Source: Epiperipatus broadwayi
Taxonomy: Eukaryota; Onychophora; Udeonychophora; Euonychophora; Peripatidae
Direction: 5' to 3'
Assembly: GCA_028023455.1 (NCBI GenBank)
Contig: JAQFVV010006312.1
Span: forward strand, 2,831,898-2,895,897
DNA: 64,000 nucleotides
Position numbers and translations under genes: made by a program. The notes beneath the pieces are model-generated. The model was not told the origin of the DNA. It made no database searches and saw nothing but the letters and a program-made list of their open reading frames with translations. Below, piece by piece: positions 49,517 to 62,493 of the stretch. How positions within the stretch are numbered: position 1 is the first letter of the stretch; each line of letters starts with the position of its first letter.

Positions 49517-52315
49517 TTCTCAACAAGGTGGGATTTGCTTTTTTTTTGGTGGTACTTTTTGTAATAATTCAACATTTCTTTTTAGCTTTAAACCTTTATT
49601 ATATTTTAGAATTTAATAAATTGGACTTAATTTGTTAGAAATATACATTTATATATGAAAAACATTCTAAATATTGTATTTGAACTTTGAAAATATTAAA
49701 AAATAATAATAAACAGACTATTTAATGACAACAAATAGTGTTTTTATTATTTAATGGTGAGCAGAAAAACAGTTAAAAAAGGAAATTAAAAAAAATGCAA
49801 GATATATTATTTGATTAAAATTTTATGAATGAAGAAATTTTAATATCTGCTAAATCTATAAACTTCTGCTTTAAATAATAAAATTGCTTTATCATTTTTA
49901 GAATATCTCAAAAGATTTTAATATTGTGTCAGTAATGACATTATGCAATTACTATCACATAGCATGATTATCATATCAGTCATAGTAATTTTTTGTTATT
50001 AATGTGCTAGAATATGTTAACTTTTATTTTTTAAAATAAAACATATATGTATAAAATAAAAATGTAATCATGTATACTTTACATTTTTAATTATTCTTAT
50101 ACAATTATTGTGCCAAAATAAATATGGATCTTTAATATACTATACAAAAAATCTAGTTATTTGTTGTTTCAAAAATTTTATTGAAGAAATCTTGCAAATG
50201 ATGTTAATGTTAAATACAAAGAACCTAATTCATCAAAGACATGGACATAGGACTAAAATATTTTGACCTACCAACTATTTGAAAATGCTAAACTTTTCAT
50301 TTTTTAATTAAAAAAGCAATATTTATTAATACACAATTTTGCATTTAAAAATAATAAAATATCTCTACAATGGCAACATTAGTTTAGAGAAATAGCAATT
50401 TGAAAATTTTCATTTTACTTAACCTTTGATATGTCAATTAATCTAACCAAATCAGGACTTACATTGCATAATCTAATTTTAATAAATGTGTTTATCAGAT
50501 TGAATATAAATTGTGACAAAATATTTTTAGTACAATTATTTAAAAATCATTTTATCTTTTTTTTTTTATAATTTTAGACAACTAAAATAACGAAAAATAT
50601 TAAAAGCAATAAATTCATCTAAAATTATAAAAATAATATTCTTTCTAGCTAGTAATTAGAATAATTTATATTGTTTTCTTGTTTTTTGTTTATAATTTAA
50701 CTCCTTCTAAAATCAAAAATATATTTTATTGTTGTTATTAAAACATTTTGTAAAGTAATAAAAATAGACTTGAAACAAAGAAATTATTTTTAAAATTAAC
50801 ATTTCTACTTTATAAATATAATGTAGCCAAGTGATGTCACTTTGTACAGGATGACTTCAAATTGATGTTTGCAGTTTAGAAATTTCTTATTTATTGATAA
50901 CTTCTAACCTTTAATTTCAAAATGAATATTAATGTATAGATTTATTACTGTTCTATAAAAACTGAATCACTATAAAATTACAAATAAGCTTTGGTACATG
51001 AACTATTCATTTATCATAATGAATTACTTTGGAAAATATAATATAGACTTATCAATGCTAATTGGAAAGACACATTATTAAAAATAGGTAAAATGAAAGC
51101 TACTTTTCAAAACAATGAAAACATTTATAATAATGATAAAACTATTTAATATTTTTAATTGCACTCCTATTAAAATTATTTGTTTTAAATAATTTATTAA
51201 ATTATCATAATATTAATTTGATAACTGTCATATTCATTGAAATTATAAATTCTCACAGAAAAAGTGTGGCAATTCCACCAAGTGAGAATGCTGTTTTACT
51301 ATTATTTTAACTTGTATTAACATAAGATTTTTAAATAATGTAGATTCTCCTAGACTATTTTTATTGATTTTTTTTATTGAAAAAATAAACAACAAACCTC
51401 AAATACATCAGCCTCTTATGGACAGACAACAAACATCAATAATTTTTATTCTGTTCTTCTTGAAAAAAATCTTTTTAAGGACATTGTTTCCTTCTTGTCT
51501 ATGATCAATGTGGAACTCATCACATATCAAAATTGAAATAGTGTTACAATTTTTCAGATACATTAGCAAAGATAAAATTTTAAAGCAGAATTTATTACAG
51601 ATCAACATCCATTTTTTTGAATTAAAAAAAAATTTAAAACAAAATAGAATTTGTTCATATTAATATTATTGATGATATTTACGTCCTCAGCTTTTATGGG
51701 TTTATAAAATTAAATTAGAAAGAAATTAAGTCCAATTTATAAATTAGAGATTTTATAGAGAAGTGAAAGGGTGAGCATTTTCAAAAATTCTCACCAGGTG
51801 AAGCAAAAGACAATGTCAGAATTTATAAAGTTTAAATATGTGAATGAGTATTTTAATATTGACTACAAATATATAAATTTTATTAAATACAATAATTTTT
51901 CTTTAGTTTTATTATTAAGTATAGTACTTGATATTTTGTAAAGTCAATATCAAAGACAAAGAAAGGCCTTTAAAACTACTTTTCCAAACAGTGAAATCAT
52001 TTCTAATAAAACAAAACAATTTAGCTAAAATTTATTTTAAAAAACATTAATCTTGTAATGAAAAGATAAACAAAAACGTTTTCACTGGAATAAACATTGA
52101 TAAATAAAAAAATAACAACAAAGTTTTGTTAACTTACTGTTTTTAAATATTAAAATTATTTTTTAATATATATATAAGTCTATTTAAGATATATCATCAT
52201 TTCAGTAATAAGTTTAGAATGAGTAATTAATTAATTTAGCTGATGGGACAAAAATTATGGGGAAAACATCACATAAAATAAAAAAGAATTTTTATTAAAA
52301 GTATAAAAGAAACCC
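49517..52315. other. AT-rich non-coding DNA
   Basis: No gene, repeat terminus or structured motif recognised. A 66-codon minus ORF at 51408-51608 has no domain. Confidence 0.5.
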
Positions 52316-52319
52316 AACA

Positions 52320-52373
52320 TATTATTATTATTATTGTTGTTGTTGTTGTTGTTGTTGTTATTATTATTATTAA
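52320..52373. repeat. (ATT)n(GTT)n(ATT)n microsatellite
   Basis: ATT units, then about eight GTT units, then ATT units again over 54 bp. A base change inside a trinucleotide tract appears to have spread by slippage. Confidence 0.9.
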
Positions 52374-52616
52374 TTGCTTAATAAATATTTTTATTCTGTT
52401 TTTTTTTCAAATTAAATAAAATTTATTTTATGTTTCAAAAGGTACTTTATTACTTTCTTTGGTTTACATTGTTTTTATTACATTGTATTTACAATTTGAT
52501 TTAGTAAAATTTACAGTTTTGGTTTACTTTTCTTTAAACATAAGTCTTTTCTTGTGTCAATTTTTAACTTGTTCTTTGTTCTATAGTTTATAAATAATTC
52601 TGCAACTTAAGTGTTT

Positions 52617-52943
52617 TCAATTGTCTTTGTTTTGAATTTCTCATAGTCTTGATTGTTCGTTTAACAGTGACCAAGTTGCAGCATATAAATCTGGTCTAAC
52701 AATAGTTTTATCTCTATCTTTGATTTGTATTAGTTTATTAATGAATGTGGCTGGATGACGTCGAATATTTTTCCTCATTATAAAACTGCATCTCATGCAT
52801 CAAAAAGAATATAGTACAAATATAGCTTTCCTAATGTTTGGTATTGCTCGGCTTTGATATGCATTAATAATTTGTTCCATCGTGGTGTTTCTCCTTCTAT
52901 ATACGTTGCATGCCATTTGCCTTATTTTTGCCAAACCTTCACA
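52617..52943 (-). pseudogene. unidentified coding relic, 109 codons with two stops
   Basis: One continuous minus-strand frame with clear coding character: GLAKIRQMACNVYRRRNT, then MEQIINAYQSRAIPNIRKAI, then (after a TGA) IRRHPATFINKLIQIKDRD and TIVRPDLYAATWSLLNEQ, and a second TGA before EIQNKDN. Both internal stops are TGA, one transition away from CGA or TGG, and there is no frameshift. Basic residues are clustered (YRRR, IRRHP). An AATAAA and short A-run follow downstream on the minus strand (about 52385-52435), so a processed pseudogene is possible. An exon of a live gene is less likely because of the stops. I do not recognise the protein family. Confidence 0.45.
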
Positions 52944-53379
52944 GTATATATTTATATATCTTATTATAAAAGAAAAAATAAATATATATGGTTGTTAAAT
53001 GAAATAGTTTTTTAAAGATATCAATAAATTTAAGAAACTCCTAAAATGAAAACCAAAACTTGAAAAAGCTAACATTATTTTTGAATCAATAGCTTAATTA
53101 AAAGCCAGGTCTCATATATTATGGCTTTAAAATATATCTCTTCGCAATAATACAATACAATTATATTAATATTTTGCATTAAAGTAGTGTTTGTTTATTA
53201 TTATTTTTAAACTATTTTGTTATCGGAATATGCGTGTGTGTGTGTATAAAATTTGTTTAGATGTTTAATAATATACATGTTATTTTTATTCTTTTTTTTT
53301 TCTATGCGTAGCAAATACTTTTTGTTGTACTATGTTGTAACTGTTAAATAAATAAAATAATAAAATCACTTTTTTTAAT

Positions 53380-53800
53380 CACTCTTCAATGACCGAAGTA
53401 AATGACTACTGCTTGCACAAAGCAATCAACAAATTCATAAGCTGCTGTCGCTTTAGCTAAATGTAAAGCATAGCGCAAATGAAATTATTTATCCCTTACT
53501 TTCATTAACCCCGATAATATTAGAGGGCCCATTACACATGTAAAATATTATTAAGTAGCCGATCAAAACTTGTCCCTTGACAAGAGATGACTCCACCCGC
53601 CCTCCAGAGAAAAATTCCAATAAATATTTCATTTTTTCCAGTCAGCTATGATGACTTTATGCATAAACGAACTCTGATTTGGAGTGGAGAGAGATAGCTT
53701 TCAGTCACTCTAAAATGCGTGGCTCATTCATTATATTCAGAGAGTGTGGATGGAAAACCGATTGAAAAGAGTGATATTAACTGACCCCACAAATCTCTAT
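53380..53800. promoter_or_regulatory. GC-richer island, possible conserved non-coding element
   Basis: About 420 bp with more G/C, a varied word content and retained CpGs, no ORF and no repeat match in the window. Visible motif-like words: TTATGCATAA near 53655 (POU-like), CAGCTATGATGAC, GGGCCC, CATTCATTATATTC and a TAAT-rich end. This could be an enhancer or an old single-copy insertion; nothing decides between them here. Confidence 0.25.
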
Positions 53801-54099
53801 TATGGTGCATAATTAAATTGTTAAATATTTGCATGTCTACAATAGTATAATTTAGAATTATTTATAAGTAACTTGATTACAAAGACTATATTTCAAAATT
53901 AACAAATTAACAATTTTAATATATATATATAAGTAAACCTAACAGACACATATTTAATAGATGGTAAATAACTTGTAAAATATATGATTTATTAATTCCA
54001 GTCGTTTAATATCAAGTACTTAAGATTATAATAAAGCTATAACATATATGTACGTGAAGGGTGTTTTAATTCTAGAGTATTATTACTATTTGACTTTTT

Positions 54100-54121
54100 T
54101 ATGATGATGATGATGATGATA
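54100..54121. repeat. (ATG)n microsatellite
   Basis: Seven ATG units in a row, no coding context. Confidence 0.85.
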
Positions 54122-55099
54122 CATTAAGAAAATTAAAGCATCCAGTTAATAAAGTGCAATATTGTAATGAAAATAGGACATTCAGTTAATGGCAGCTTGC
54201 CATTCATTATCATCCCTTAGTACTCCAATTTTATATTTATGTTTTTACAAACGCTAGATAAATTTATAAATGTAATTTATTTGTTATAAAAAATATTAGT
54301 GTGCCTGTTGATATTTAAAATATTTAATTTTGTTAAGGAAATTATTAATGCAAATAAATATATTAATCAGATCTTATGTAAAAAAAGACAATTTTAAAAT
54401 ATTTTTGAAAATTTAAACTCGGCTTTTTAAAAATTTATTCATAATTTGTAACATAGTTTAAACCACGGCATCGTTGATATTTTACAACAAATTGCCTTGT
54501 GCATTTTTTTTTTTTAGCACAGGGATAATTTAAAACTCAGTTAATATGTATTAATTCGTGTTATTTTTATTCTATATACCTATAAGAAAATGCAACGGTT
54601 TTTTACGTCACGTGACTTTACCAAAATTTTTGTACATTTAAAATAAATTGACAAATTTCATTATGATAATCATCATCAGTTTTATCAACTCTTACAAAAA
54701 AATATTATAATGTGCTTATATAAAAATATTTTGAAAAACTAAAATGTTATAGTACAAAGTTATTTATTCCTACTATGTCGTGAAAGAAAGAAAGAACGAA
54801 CGAAAACACAACACAAATAGAATTGCGCTTTTTTAAAAATATGCATATATATATCTTTATGAATTGTTTCTTCTTTTCTTTCATTTTAAGTCAGTATAAT
54901 AATAACTCAATATCCATAAAGCAATCACCGTTTATTAGGAGTTCTGCCAATTTAGAAATCTCGCTTTCATTACAGAGAAGTTGCCTCTTTGGAGAATGTT
55001 TAGTCAACACGAGAATTTGGTTTGGTTCAAGATTAAAGGATTACCTTTTAATTACATTGCAGCAAAATTTCCACACAGCTCTTTTGATGAAATTTTAAC

Positions 55100-55445
55100 T
55101 GACCGGTTTTGAAATATTGCTTTGCGCCCCCTGTTGATGTTACTTATTTGTATGCGAGAAGAGGAACACGCAAGCGCAATACTGATTAAAACTTAAAGTT
55201 GCGGTCCGCCAAGTTGACGAATCATTTTTCATATATAAGCTCGTTTCTGTAATCAGAATGATTTCATCCGTGAGCAGCTCTGTGTGGGAATGCTCGTAAT
55301 GAACCAACGTATCTTTATGTGCAAATGGTTATTGATGGGAATTTAAACTTCTCTTCAGGGGTTCCTCATGTCAATCTTGCGCGTCATACGGTTGGGCAAC
55401 TTGTTTTAAGCTATAAAATGCTCCAGCCACAAACTTTTTTCTCAA
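55100..55445 (+). promoter_or_regulatory. GC-richer island with TATA-like and CTCF-like sites
   Basis: GC and CpG content are clearly above the flanks. GCGCCCCCTGTTG at 55124-55136 is close to the core of the CTCF site (reverse of CAGGGGGCGC). TATATAAG at 55232-55239 is followed 21-24 bp later by TCAGAA (initiator-like). A second TATAAAA is at 55412-55418. The region 54823-55098 just upstream has a 91-codon ORF with a hydrophobic start, but no downstream exon is recognisable. A promoter or insulator is possible; this is motif matching only. Confidence 0.25.
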
Positions 55446-55449
55446 TAAA

Positions 55450-57410
55450 TGAAGAACATAATTTTTAAAATCTTTTCAAATAAAAACCGATTTAATAATA
55501 TAGAAAGTTCTTTTTTTTTAAAAAAAAAAAAAAATTAAAACGATAATAATGAAAAAACAAACAAACATATGCATGCATAACGTGAGTGTATAAGTTTGAG
55601 GATTTATTTATTGTATTTTAAACATCAAAACAAACATATAATTATGTTAGTTACTAAATAAAAAACAATAGAAAACTATAATTGTTGCCAAACAAAGCAT
55701 ATGACCACACAATTTCTATCATAAAATATAACTTTAATATTATGATAGATAATCAAGATAGTTTCAATTTATCAAGAGAGATTAATGCAATAACCAAAAT
55801 ATTCTATAAAAAATATTTAACTGAAATGTGTTTAGATTGAATTAGGACATTTTATAGATAATAAAGGTAACAATCTGGCTAAAAATAAGTTGAAGAGTAT
55901 TTAAGTTAAACTATCAGAATTCTTACAAACTGACCCAAAATATTTATGTACTCTGTGTTCTTTCAAAACCCTTAAAGAATTTCATTTATATTTAATTCAT
56001 TGATTGTAAATTTTTGACTGAACCTCCAAAACAGGATTTTGATTTTTGCACAAATATTAAGTAATAAAACTGTATCTTGATAATGGGAAGTTTTATCTGC
56101 TTAATATCAACTTACCCATTTTTTGTGAGATATCTTCTCTTATGGTTTCTGGCAGAGAAATATGTAAAAGAAACGAAAGCTAATGCAAAGATATAAATTT
56201 GTGGATGCTAGTATTATTTCTCATGGTAATATTTAATTGAGTACCAAGAAGTTTAGTGTAGATATTTTTCCTTAAAGCAAAAATACAATTTTTATTAGCT
56301 GAATATGCTAGTTTCAAGTAAATTGTTTATAAAGTATTTGCATCTTATCTTCAAATATAACCAGTCATCTTTTCAAGAAGATTACTTCCAGAAATTATTT
56401 TTTATGTAAAGTTATTTATAAATAGAATGGGATAGTATTGTGATTTAGTTTAATTGCAAATAAATTTTGTTCAAATTATGCAAATTTCTCTGTTAATTAG
56501 AGAAAAAAATGAGCATACTGCTTTTTATTGTATTAAAAATAAGATCCCAGTCTTTGAAAAAAATTCCCAATCTTTTTATGTTATTATTGAGAATCTTTTC
56601 TACTCTAGAAAAAGTGCCTTGGAAAGTCAAAATGATATCATCATGATAGATGAATTTCCTTCATTGATTGGAAGATCACTGCTAATATATTAATTAAATA
56701 ATGTAGCTACAGGAACTAAAACTTGTAGTAAACTGTTTTGTAAAATGTTATATTTATTACTACTACCATAATTCTCACTTAAATTTATATAATAAAAAGC
56801 ATTTGTGAAGTTAATTAATAATTTCCTTTCATTTATAAATTTTAGAAACTTTTTGAAGACTGCTTTTCCAAGACAGTATTATGAACTAGGGTTATTATAA
56901 TGAAGATAGCACCAACTTTTAATTTATTTTTATAAGGTGTTGATAAAATTTGTTCATAGCAGTTTCTAACTGGCCTAGTCTGCTCTATTGATAGATGGCT
57001 CTTAGTTATTGGCAAAAATCTTCTTAAAAATATTTTTTCAAGAAGTTTCTAGGAAACACATAATTTTTATATTGAACATATAATTTTTGGCATAATATTG
57101 GGATTAGTTGGTTTAAAGATTTTAACCGCAGAATTTTGAAAACAAATAAGATGGACATGGCAACTTATAATAATTGAAATGTGTATTTTAGTCTTTCTAG
57201 CTGTATCTTTAAATATTAGTAACAGAATGATCTCAGATTCTACCTATAATTTAGATGTAACCTAATTTTATCAGATATGTTAAATATAAATACCTATTAT
57301 AAGTTGTAATTGTTAATTGGCAGATACACTTGCAAAATATAATAGTATGTTTTCACTATTCAGTTCAAATATTATTGTTACACATTATTAATCATTGAAT
57401 TTATTACAGT
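55450..57410. other. AT-rich DNA, possibly old transposon debris
   Basis: Several stop-broken stretches on plus have coding-like words (for example FFVRYLLLWFLAEKYVKET near 56120-56175, and a 79-codon ORF at 56454-56693 ending DEFPSLIGRSLLIY). They do not assemble into a family I know. No structural RNA or terminal repeat was seen. Confidence 0.35.
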
Positions 57411-57424
57411 TATTTAATGCCTGA

Positions 57425-57427
<3 letters not shown>

Positions 57428-57508
<81 letters not shown>

Positions 57509-57519
57509 TGTGTGTGTAA
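57428..57519. repeat. compound (TA)n(TG)n microsatellite
   Basis: TA tracts (about 57429-57456, 57463-57480) flow into about 12 TG units, then a short TG block after CATG. Chance ORFs here are repeat artefacts. Confidence 0.9.
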
Positions 57520-58155
57520 TAAAATGTAAATGTGTTGGAACACTATTGTAATTTTAACATATTCATATTTTAAAAATAAAACATATTGTCTGAAACTAGT
57601 TATAGATACAAACATCTAACTTTGATTCCATGTTTTGAAAAAGTGTTTACACTATAAACTAGATGATGTCACTAATAACCTGTTGAATATCTGTAAGGTA
57701 GCAATAAATGAGATTAAGGTTTAATGTTGACCTGAAAAATGTTCACTTAAGTTTTTCAGTTATGTTTAAACAGGTGCCATAAATCTGAATTTTTTTAACT
57801 ATTTAGAATCCAACCAGTATCAGATCTAAGTAATTACACAATTATGTTAACTTGAATTCAAAACATTAAAACTTTTTTCAGTATCAGTATATAAAAAAGT
57901 AAAAGGTGGTTATTGCATACATTATTTCCAGATATGAATCCTAAGTACCAGTTTTGTTTTAAAAAACAGTGCACATACTACAGAACAATCATCAGATATT
58001 AGCCACAAAGCATAATGCCAAATATTTTTTTTAAAAATCAACAAACTTTACATCTTTAAGTATATTTAACAAGTAAACAAATTTATTATGCCGATTGTCA
58101 TGTACAAGATTTGACTTGTTGTAAGTATAACTCTGGCACAATAGTCAATTTACTA

Positions 58156-58157
<2 letters not shown>

Positions 58158-58213
<56 letters not shown>
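58158..58213. repeat. (AT)n microsatellite, about 56 bp
   Basis: Pure AT tract about 200 bp upstream of the PLE coding relic; it may lie within the element's 5' side. Confidence 0.92.
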
Positions 58214-58219
<6 letters not shown>

Positions 58220-58410
58220 TTATTCGAATGTCCTAGAATTTTTTCAAATATAAAACTAAGAAAATGAACCATTGCATTTAATGGATGATTTTGGGGGGCA
58301 TTTTATTATGAAATGTGTTGTTTAATTGAGAAAATGCTACAGGAAATTCTTGGTTTTTGTAAATATACAATATGTTCTTCATTTGATTTTATTAATAAAA
58401 TCTAAACATT

Positions 58411-59572
58411 AAGATCGATGTTAATGACGTTATATGTACTTTAGATGTTAGTGAAATGTATGGATCAATTGATCTATTGGCATCTATCGAAATTATTTCC
58501 AACACCTTAAGGTTAAAAAATGTTAATGTAAAAATAATAAAATTTATAACTGAAACATTAAATTTTATTGATAATAATATTTATGCAGTTTTTAATAAAG
58601 ATTTTTATAAAATGTGTAATGGATGGCCCATGGGTTTACCTACTGTTGTTCAAATATGCAATTTTATAATTTCTACATATGAAGAAAATATCATGAAAAA
58701 GAAATATTATCAAAAAAATATTACTGTATATTATTGATACATTGATGATGTTTTTATATGTGGTAAACCAAATACAATTAATGAGTTGTTTAAAGAATTG
58801 AATGGTTTAAAAGGCCTAAAATGAATAAAAACAGATGAAGATTTAATGTGCATTCAGTTTCTTGATCTTAAAATAACTAGAAATCAATGCATGCTGGATT
58901 ACTGTGTGACCATTAAACCAATAATAAAAAGAGGTTATATTCCATATAAATCAAAAGTGACAATGTCTCACAAAATGGCAGGTTGAAAGTCCTTCTTATT
59001 TAGAAATAATAGTCTTTGCAAATATTCATAGGATAAAGGCAAAAATATTGAAATATATTCGAATGAACTGTTAAATGTTGGCTACAGTTATAATCATATA
59101 TATATAATGTTATTAGAGATTTTAATACAAAATATAAAAATAAAAATTTTAATAATATTGATTCTCCTGCTAATAAAAAAATATGGATATCAATCCCATA
59201 TATTTCAAATGATCAAGTGAATTTTATAAGGAAAATTTATAAACGAATATGTGATATTGCATTTTACACACCTCCTACATTAAACAAATTAATAAATAAC
59301 TCCAAAGATAAAACCTCATTTATAAATAAAAATTGTGTCATTTACAAATGGATATGTAGGTGTGACAGTGGATATATAGGTGAATCTAGATGAACATTAA
59401 AAAAAAGTTCTAAAGAACATTTGCTATTATTAAAACAAGTTCAGAAATCTAAACAAAATTGCATACTGGATAATATTTCAGCATCTGTTTTTTACAACCA
59501 TAATAAATTGTGTATTTATGGTTTTGACTTCAATTTTAACAGTGTAAAAATATTGCAAATTGAAAAAAAATA
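58411..59572 (+). pseudogene. Penelope-like element, reverse transcriptase plus GIY-YIG endonuclease
   Basis: Seen in order: TLDVSEMYGSI (58438-58470; RT motif A with its catalytic Asp), CNGWPMGLPTVVQICNFIIS (about 58614-58670; the 'G.PMGSP.S...A' motif B), YIDDVFI (58738-58758; the catalytic Y-DD box) and QFLDLKITR (58855-58880; motif D/E region). After a frameshift near 59105 inside an AT run come KIYKRICDIAFYTPP and CVIYKWICRCDSGYIGES, then LKKSSKEH (59335-59420): the Cys-containing GIY-YIG nuclease typical of endonuclease-bearing PLEs. At least five internal stops, mostly TGA, for example after GES where CGA probably became TGA. The 5' third (the rest of the protein) is missing or unreadable before 58411. 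A PLE relic, not active. Confidence 0.85.
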
Positions 59573-59790
59573 ACAATAAAAGAAAAATAAAGGAAGCTAT
59601 GCTAATTTATAAATATAAACATGACTTAATTAACAGGCAAACAGCAAACGTTAAGTTCATGGAATTGTGGGAAAAGTAGCACTTCAAAGTTTTAGTTGAC
59701 ACAGATTACTGAGATAATCGAAAGCACTCCTAAGTGGATAAAATTTTTAATTATTTAGTTATTGTATTTACAAAAATTCAGTTATATAAT
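59540..59790 (+). mobile_element. PLE 3' untranslated end
   Basis: Follows the coding relic directly. It matches the right arm at 4112-4375 across about 250 bp (GCTATGCTAAT, TTAATTAACAGGCA/ACAG, GGAATTG, AGTTGACA, CTCCTAAGTGG, ATAAAATTTTTAA), which fixes this as the 3' end of the family. It ends near TTATATAATTTTATATATA, again an AT run. Confidence 0.75.
59692..59733 (+). ncRNA. hammerhead-like ribozyme motif, PLE 3' end
   Basis: Same layout and length as 4262-4303: stem I TTAG (59692-59695)/CTAA (59730-59733), core TTGACAC (59696-59702), stem II GATTA (59704-59708)/TAATC (59715-59719), GAAA (59720-59723), helix III AG/CU closing CA (59723-59728), cleavage-site C at 59729. Relative to 4.27 kb, stem II has changed C to T on one side and G to A on the other, keeping the pair, and the helix III loop changed from TG to CA. 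Ancestral GCGC there would make AGCGCT, a perfect palindrome. The core differs from CUGANGA by three bases, so this copy is not expected to cleave. Confidence 0.5.
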
Positions 59791-59799
59791 TTTATATAT

Positions 59800-62480
59800 A
59801 TATATATAAGATAAAGCAGCTTTTGAGTAGCCCATTGTCCTGCAACATAACAATAAACAAAAAGGTATTACTTACCAGATTGTGAATTGCTCAGTGATTT
59901 GGATGCTTTTTGATCCTTATTTCATAATCTAGCTCAAAACTAATTAATTTTACATAATCCAAGGCTGCATCAAAAATATTTATCTGAGAGCCTCATCCAA
60001 AATAATAAGTACACTACATGTATTAAATTATTTGAGAGTCTTATCGTTTGTTAGATTTACCACACATTTCAAAAACTTCTACAAAAAAGTTGATGATATT
60101 TATAATAAAATTTATTGATTCAGTAGATAAGAAACAATAATTCTTTGTAATACTTTGGCTTTCTTTACAAAACTATCTATAGCAATTTGAATACTTGTAG
60201 CTCTCAATTGCAATAACAAAACCGCTAGCTGGAGGTGTAGGGTGTGCATAAACCCTCACAATGGAGGCATAATTTGAATAGCTTCTGATATAATTAAAGA
60301 CAGTCAAATAGTAATGTACTCCACAATGTTGATGTTTATGTGGACTGAATATAGACTAACTAAAATTGGTCTAAATCTGATTAAATTCCAAAAAATTTAA
60401 GATTTACTTGACCCAGATTTAAATCTATGAGAATGGCAGGAAAATGGATTATCATTTTCAGTACAAGTCCTACATTTATATACATATAATTTTTAAACAA
60501 TGCATGTTATTAGTATTTTCTAGGTGAGTTAAGTTCACTTTGTGTAGACTAATTTAAATATACTAGTAACTCAGAAATCAAAAGCAGTGAGCACATTTGC
60601 TATTTAAACTTAATTTTATGTATTTGTTTATTATAGTGATAAAAAAACATGCCAAAAATAGCTAAATATATTTTTAAAAATATTTATTTTGAAATTAATA
60701 ATTATCTGCCCTTTCCTTAAAATATTTAACAATTTTCGAACAAATTCTAGAAAAGTTTAATATTGGAATACTTGCTAAATATTCCCCAAATTTAACGCTT
60801 CATGGATCTACATCAGTTTAATACTAGAGATTGCGCTTTAAATGGAATATATATATATCTGTGATTATGATGGCATCTAAAAATGTAAATTAACAAATCG
60901 TCGGTATATTTAATTTAAACCTTAAAAGTTTCATTATACTAGAGTCTACAAGTTTATTTTTAAACTTTCTCTTTAAACATCATCAGAAGATTATTATTGA
61001 TCATAGTACTATCTGGCAAACATTGATTACTTAAGCTTACAATAGATGGCGTTAAAATAGTACAAAAAATAAATTACCCTTGTTTTCAAAATGTAGAATA
61101 TTATTAAGTAAAACTTTTCTAGGAACTTGACGTTTCACCGCTAAGTAAGTCCATATCTCACTTTTATATAATACAGTTGGCATAGTATTATATTTATGCA
61201 TAAAAAAAATCAGCAGCCCACTATAGTCTGTGCTACATTACAATTACTAGTCTACTTTTCATTTCAGTATCAAAATATTTAAACTGATTTTTATTTTCAA
61301 GCTTATAACCATTCAAACTAAAAGACTTTATAGGTTTTATTTAAACCATTAACAAACTTTTAATTTCTTTTTTATTAACAGATAATGCTTGATTATAAAA
61401 ATAAATTTAAAAATTGACAATATTTTTTTTAAAAAAAGATTAAAGTTGGATACTAACTGGATAATTTCACTGGTTTCAGTTTTGAATTTTTTATATTCAT
61501 TGAAAAAGGCAAAAGTAGAAAACTAGTTAGTAATAGGAATTAAATTGCATTATCATCTGATCTAATAAGAAATGGTGCTAATGTAAGAAGAGAAAAGAGT
61601 TTACTATTGTTTATACCAAGTAAAATAAAAGAATTAAGTGGTGTTAGGTTGATAAAAACAAAAATATTTCTACAATAAAAGTAGAACTGAGGGTAGTAAA
61701 AGTAAAATTACTGATCTGGCATCGGGTATATATATATATGCATGAGTTCAGACAGATTTTTATATGTTAGATTTTCAGCTCCTAGTACAAAAAGATAAAG
61801 ATGGCGGTCAAAGACATAATTGCATTGGTTTAAGGCTTAAGATCTCATTGATAAATGGAAAATCCAGAAAAGAATTTGAGATTAAATTGCACTATTACCT
61901 GGAATCACTAATAATTTTATTAGTTATCCAATAATGAATAATATTTTTGACACCTTTGGCCATGTGTTTATAATTTTATCTCTCCACAAGGTTAGGGATC
62001 ATAAATCTTTTTTGCATGACTTTGGTTTTTTGCTTATAATTGTATTCCTCCACAATGTATTAAAAGCAGATGAAAATCTGTCCCTTTCTTGTGTGAGGGT
62101 GGTATAGTGAAATGGGTTTGAATGGTATAGTGAAAATTGCATTACAGAAATATAATACATTATCTGGAATTACTTTTTCTCAAGTCTACAATAGATGGAA
62201 CTGAGGAAACTGCCTTGGCTTGACGCATTGGTGTTAGCATTCTAAAAGAAAGATGGCAATCCTAAAATTTAAAATATATTCTTTGACTTGCTAGTTATAA
62301 AATTTTTATTAAGTCTACTATTGCAAAACAAATCTTTATTGCAAGAGATATGCAAATATTTGAAAAGAAGCCAACTTTTTTACATAAGTGCTTTATGATA
62401 AAATTGAATACAATTTTTTTGGGAAACGTATTTTAAATTATAAAAATAATTTTTGAAATATTCTAAAAGATGCAATATCT
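59800..62480. other. AT-rich non-coding DNA
   Basis: No gene supported. AAGATGGCGGTCAAAGAC at about 61797-61815 has a good start-codon context and a CpG, but the frame closes after a few codons. A faint repeat of TTAAATTGCA(T/C)TAT words occurs at about 61540 and 61885. Nothing else recognised. Confidence 0.4.
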
Positions 62481-62493
62481 TTATCCTTCGTAA

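Noticed and set aside
54645-54700. CTGATGA followed by GAAAT...GTC on the minus strand
   Set aside because: Looks like a hammerhead core, but stem I does not pair at its first position and stem II is only three pairs with leftover bases; no repeat copy supports it.
54823-55098. 91-codon ORF with hydrophobic N-terminus
   Set aside because: The 'signal peptide' is a T-rich artefact (Phe/Ile run) and the rest has no recognisable domain; kept only as context for the 55.1-kb island.
61795-61830. Start-codon context AAGATGGCGGTC
   Set aside because: The frame ends after a few codons and no splice donor is evident.
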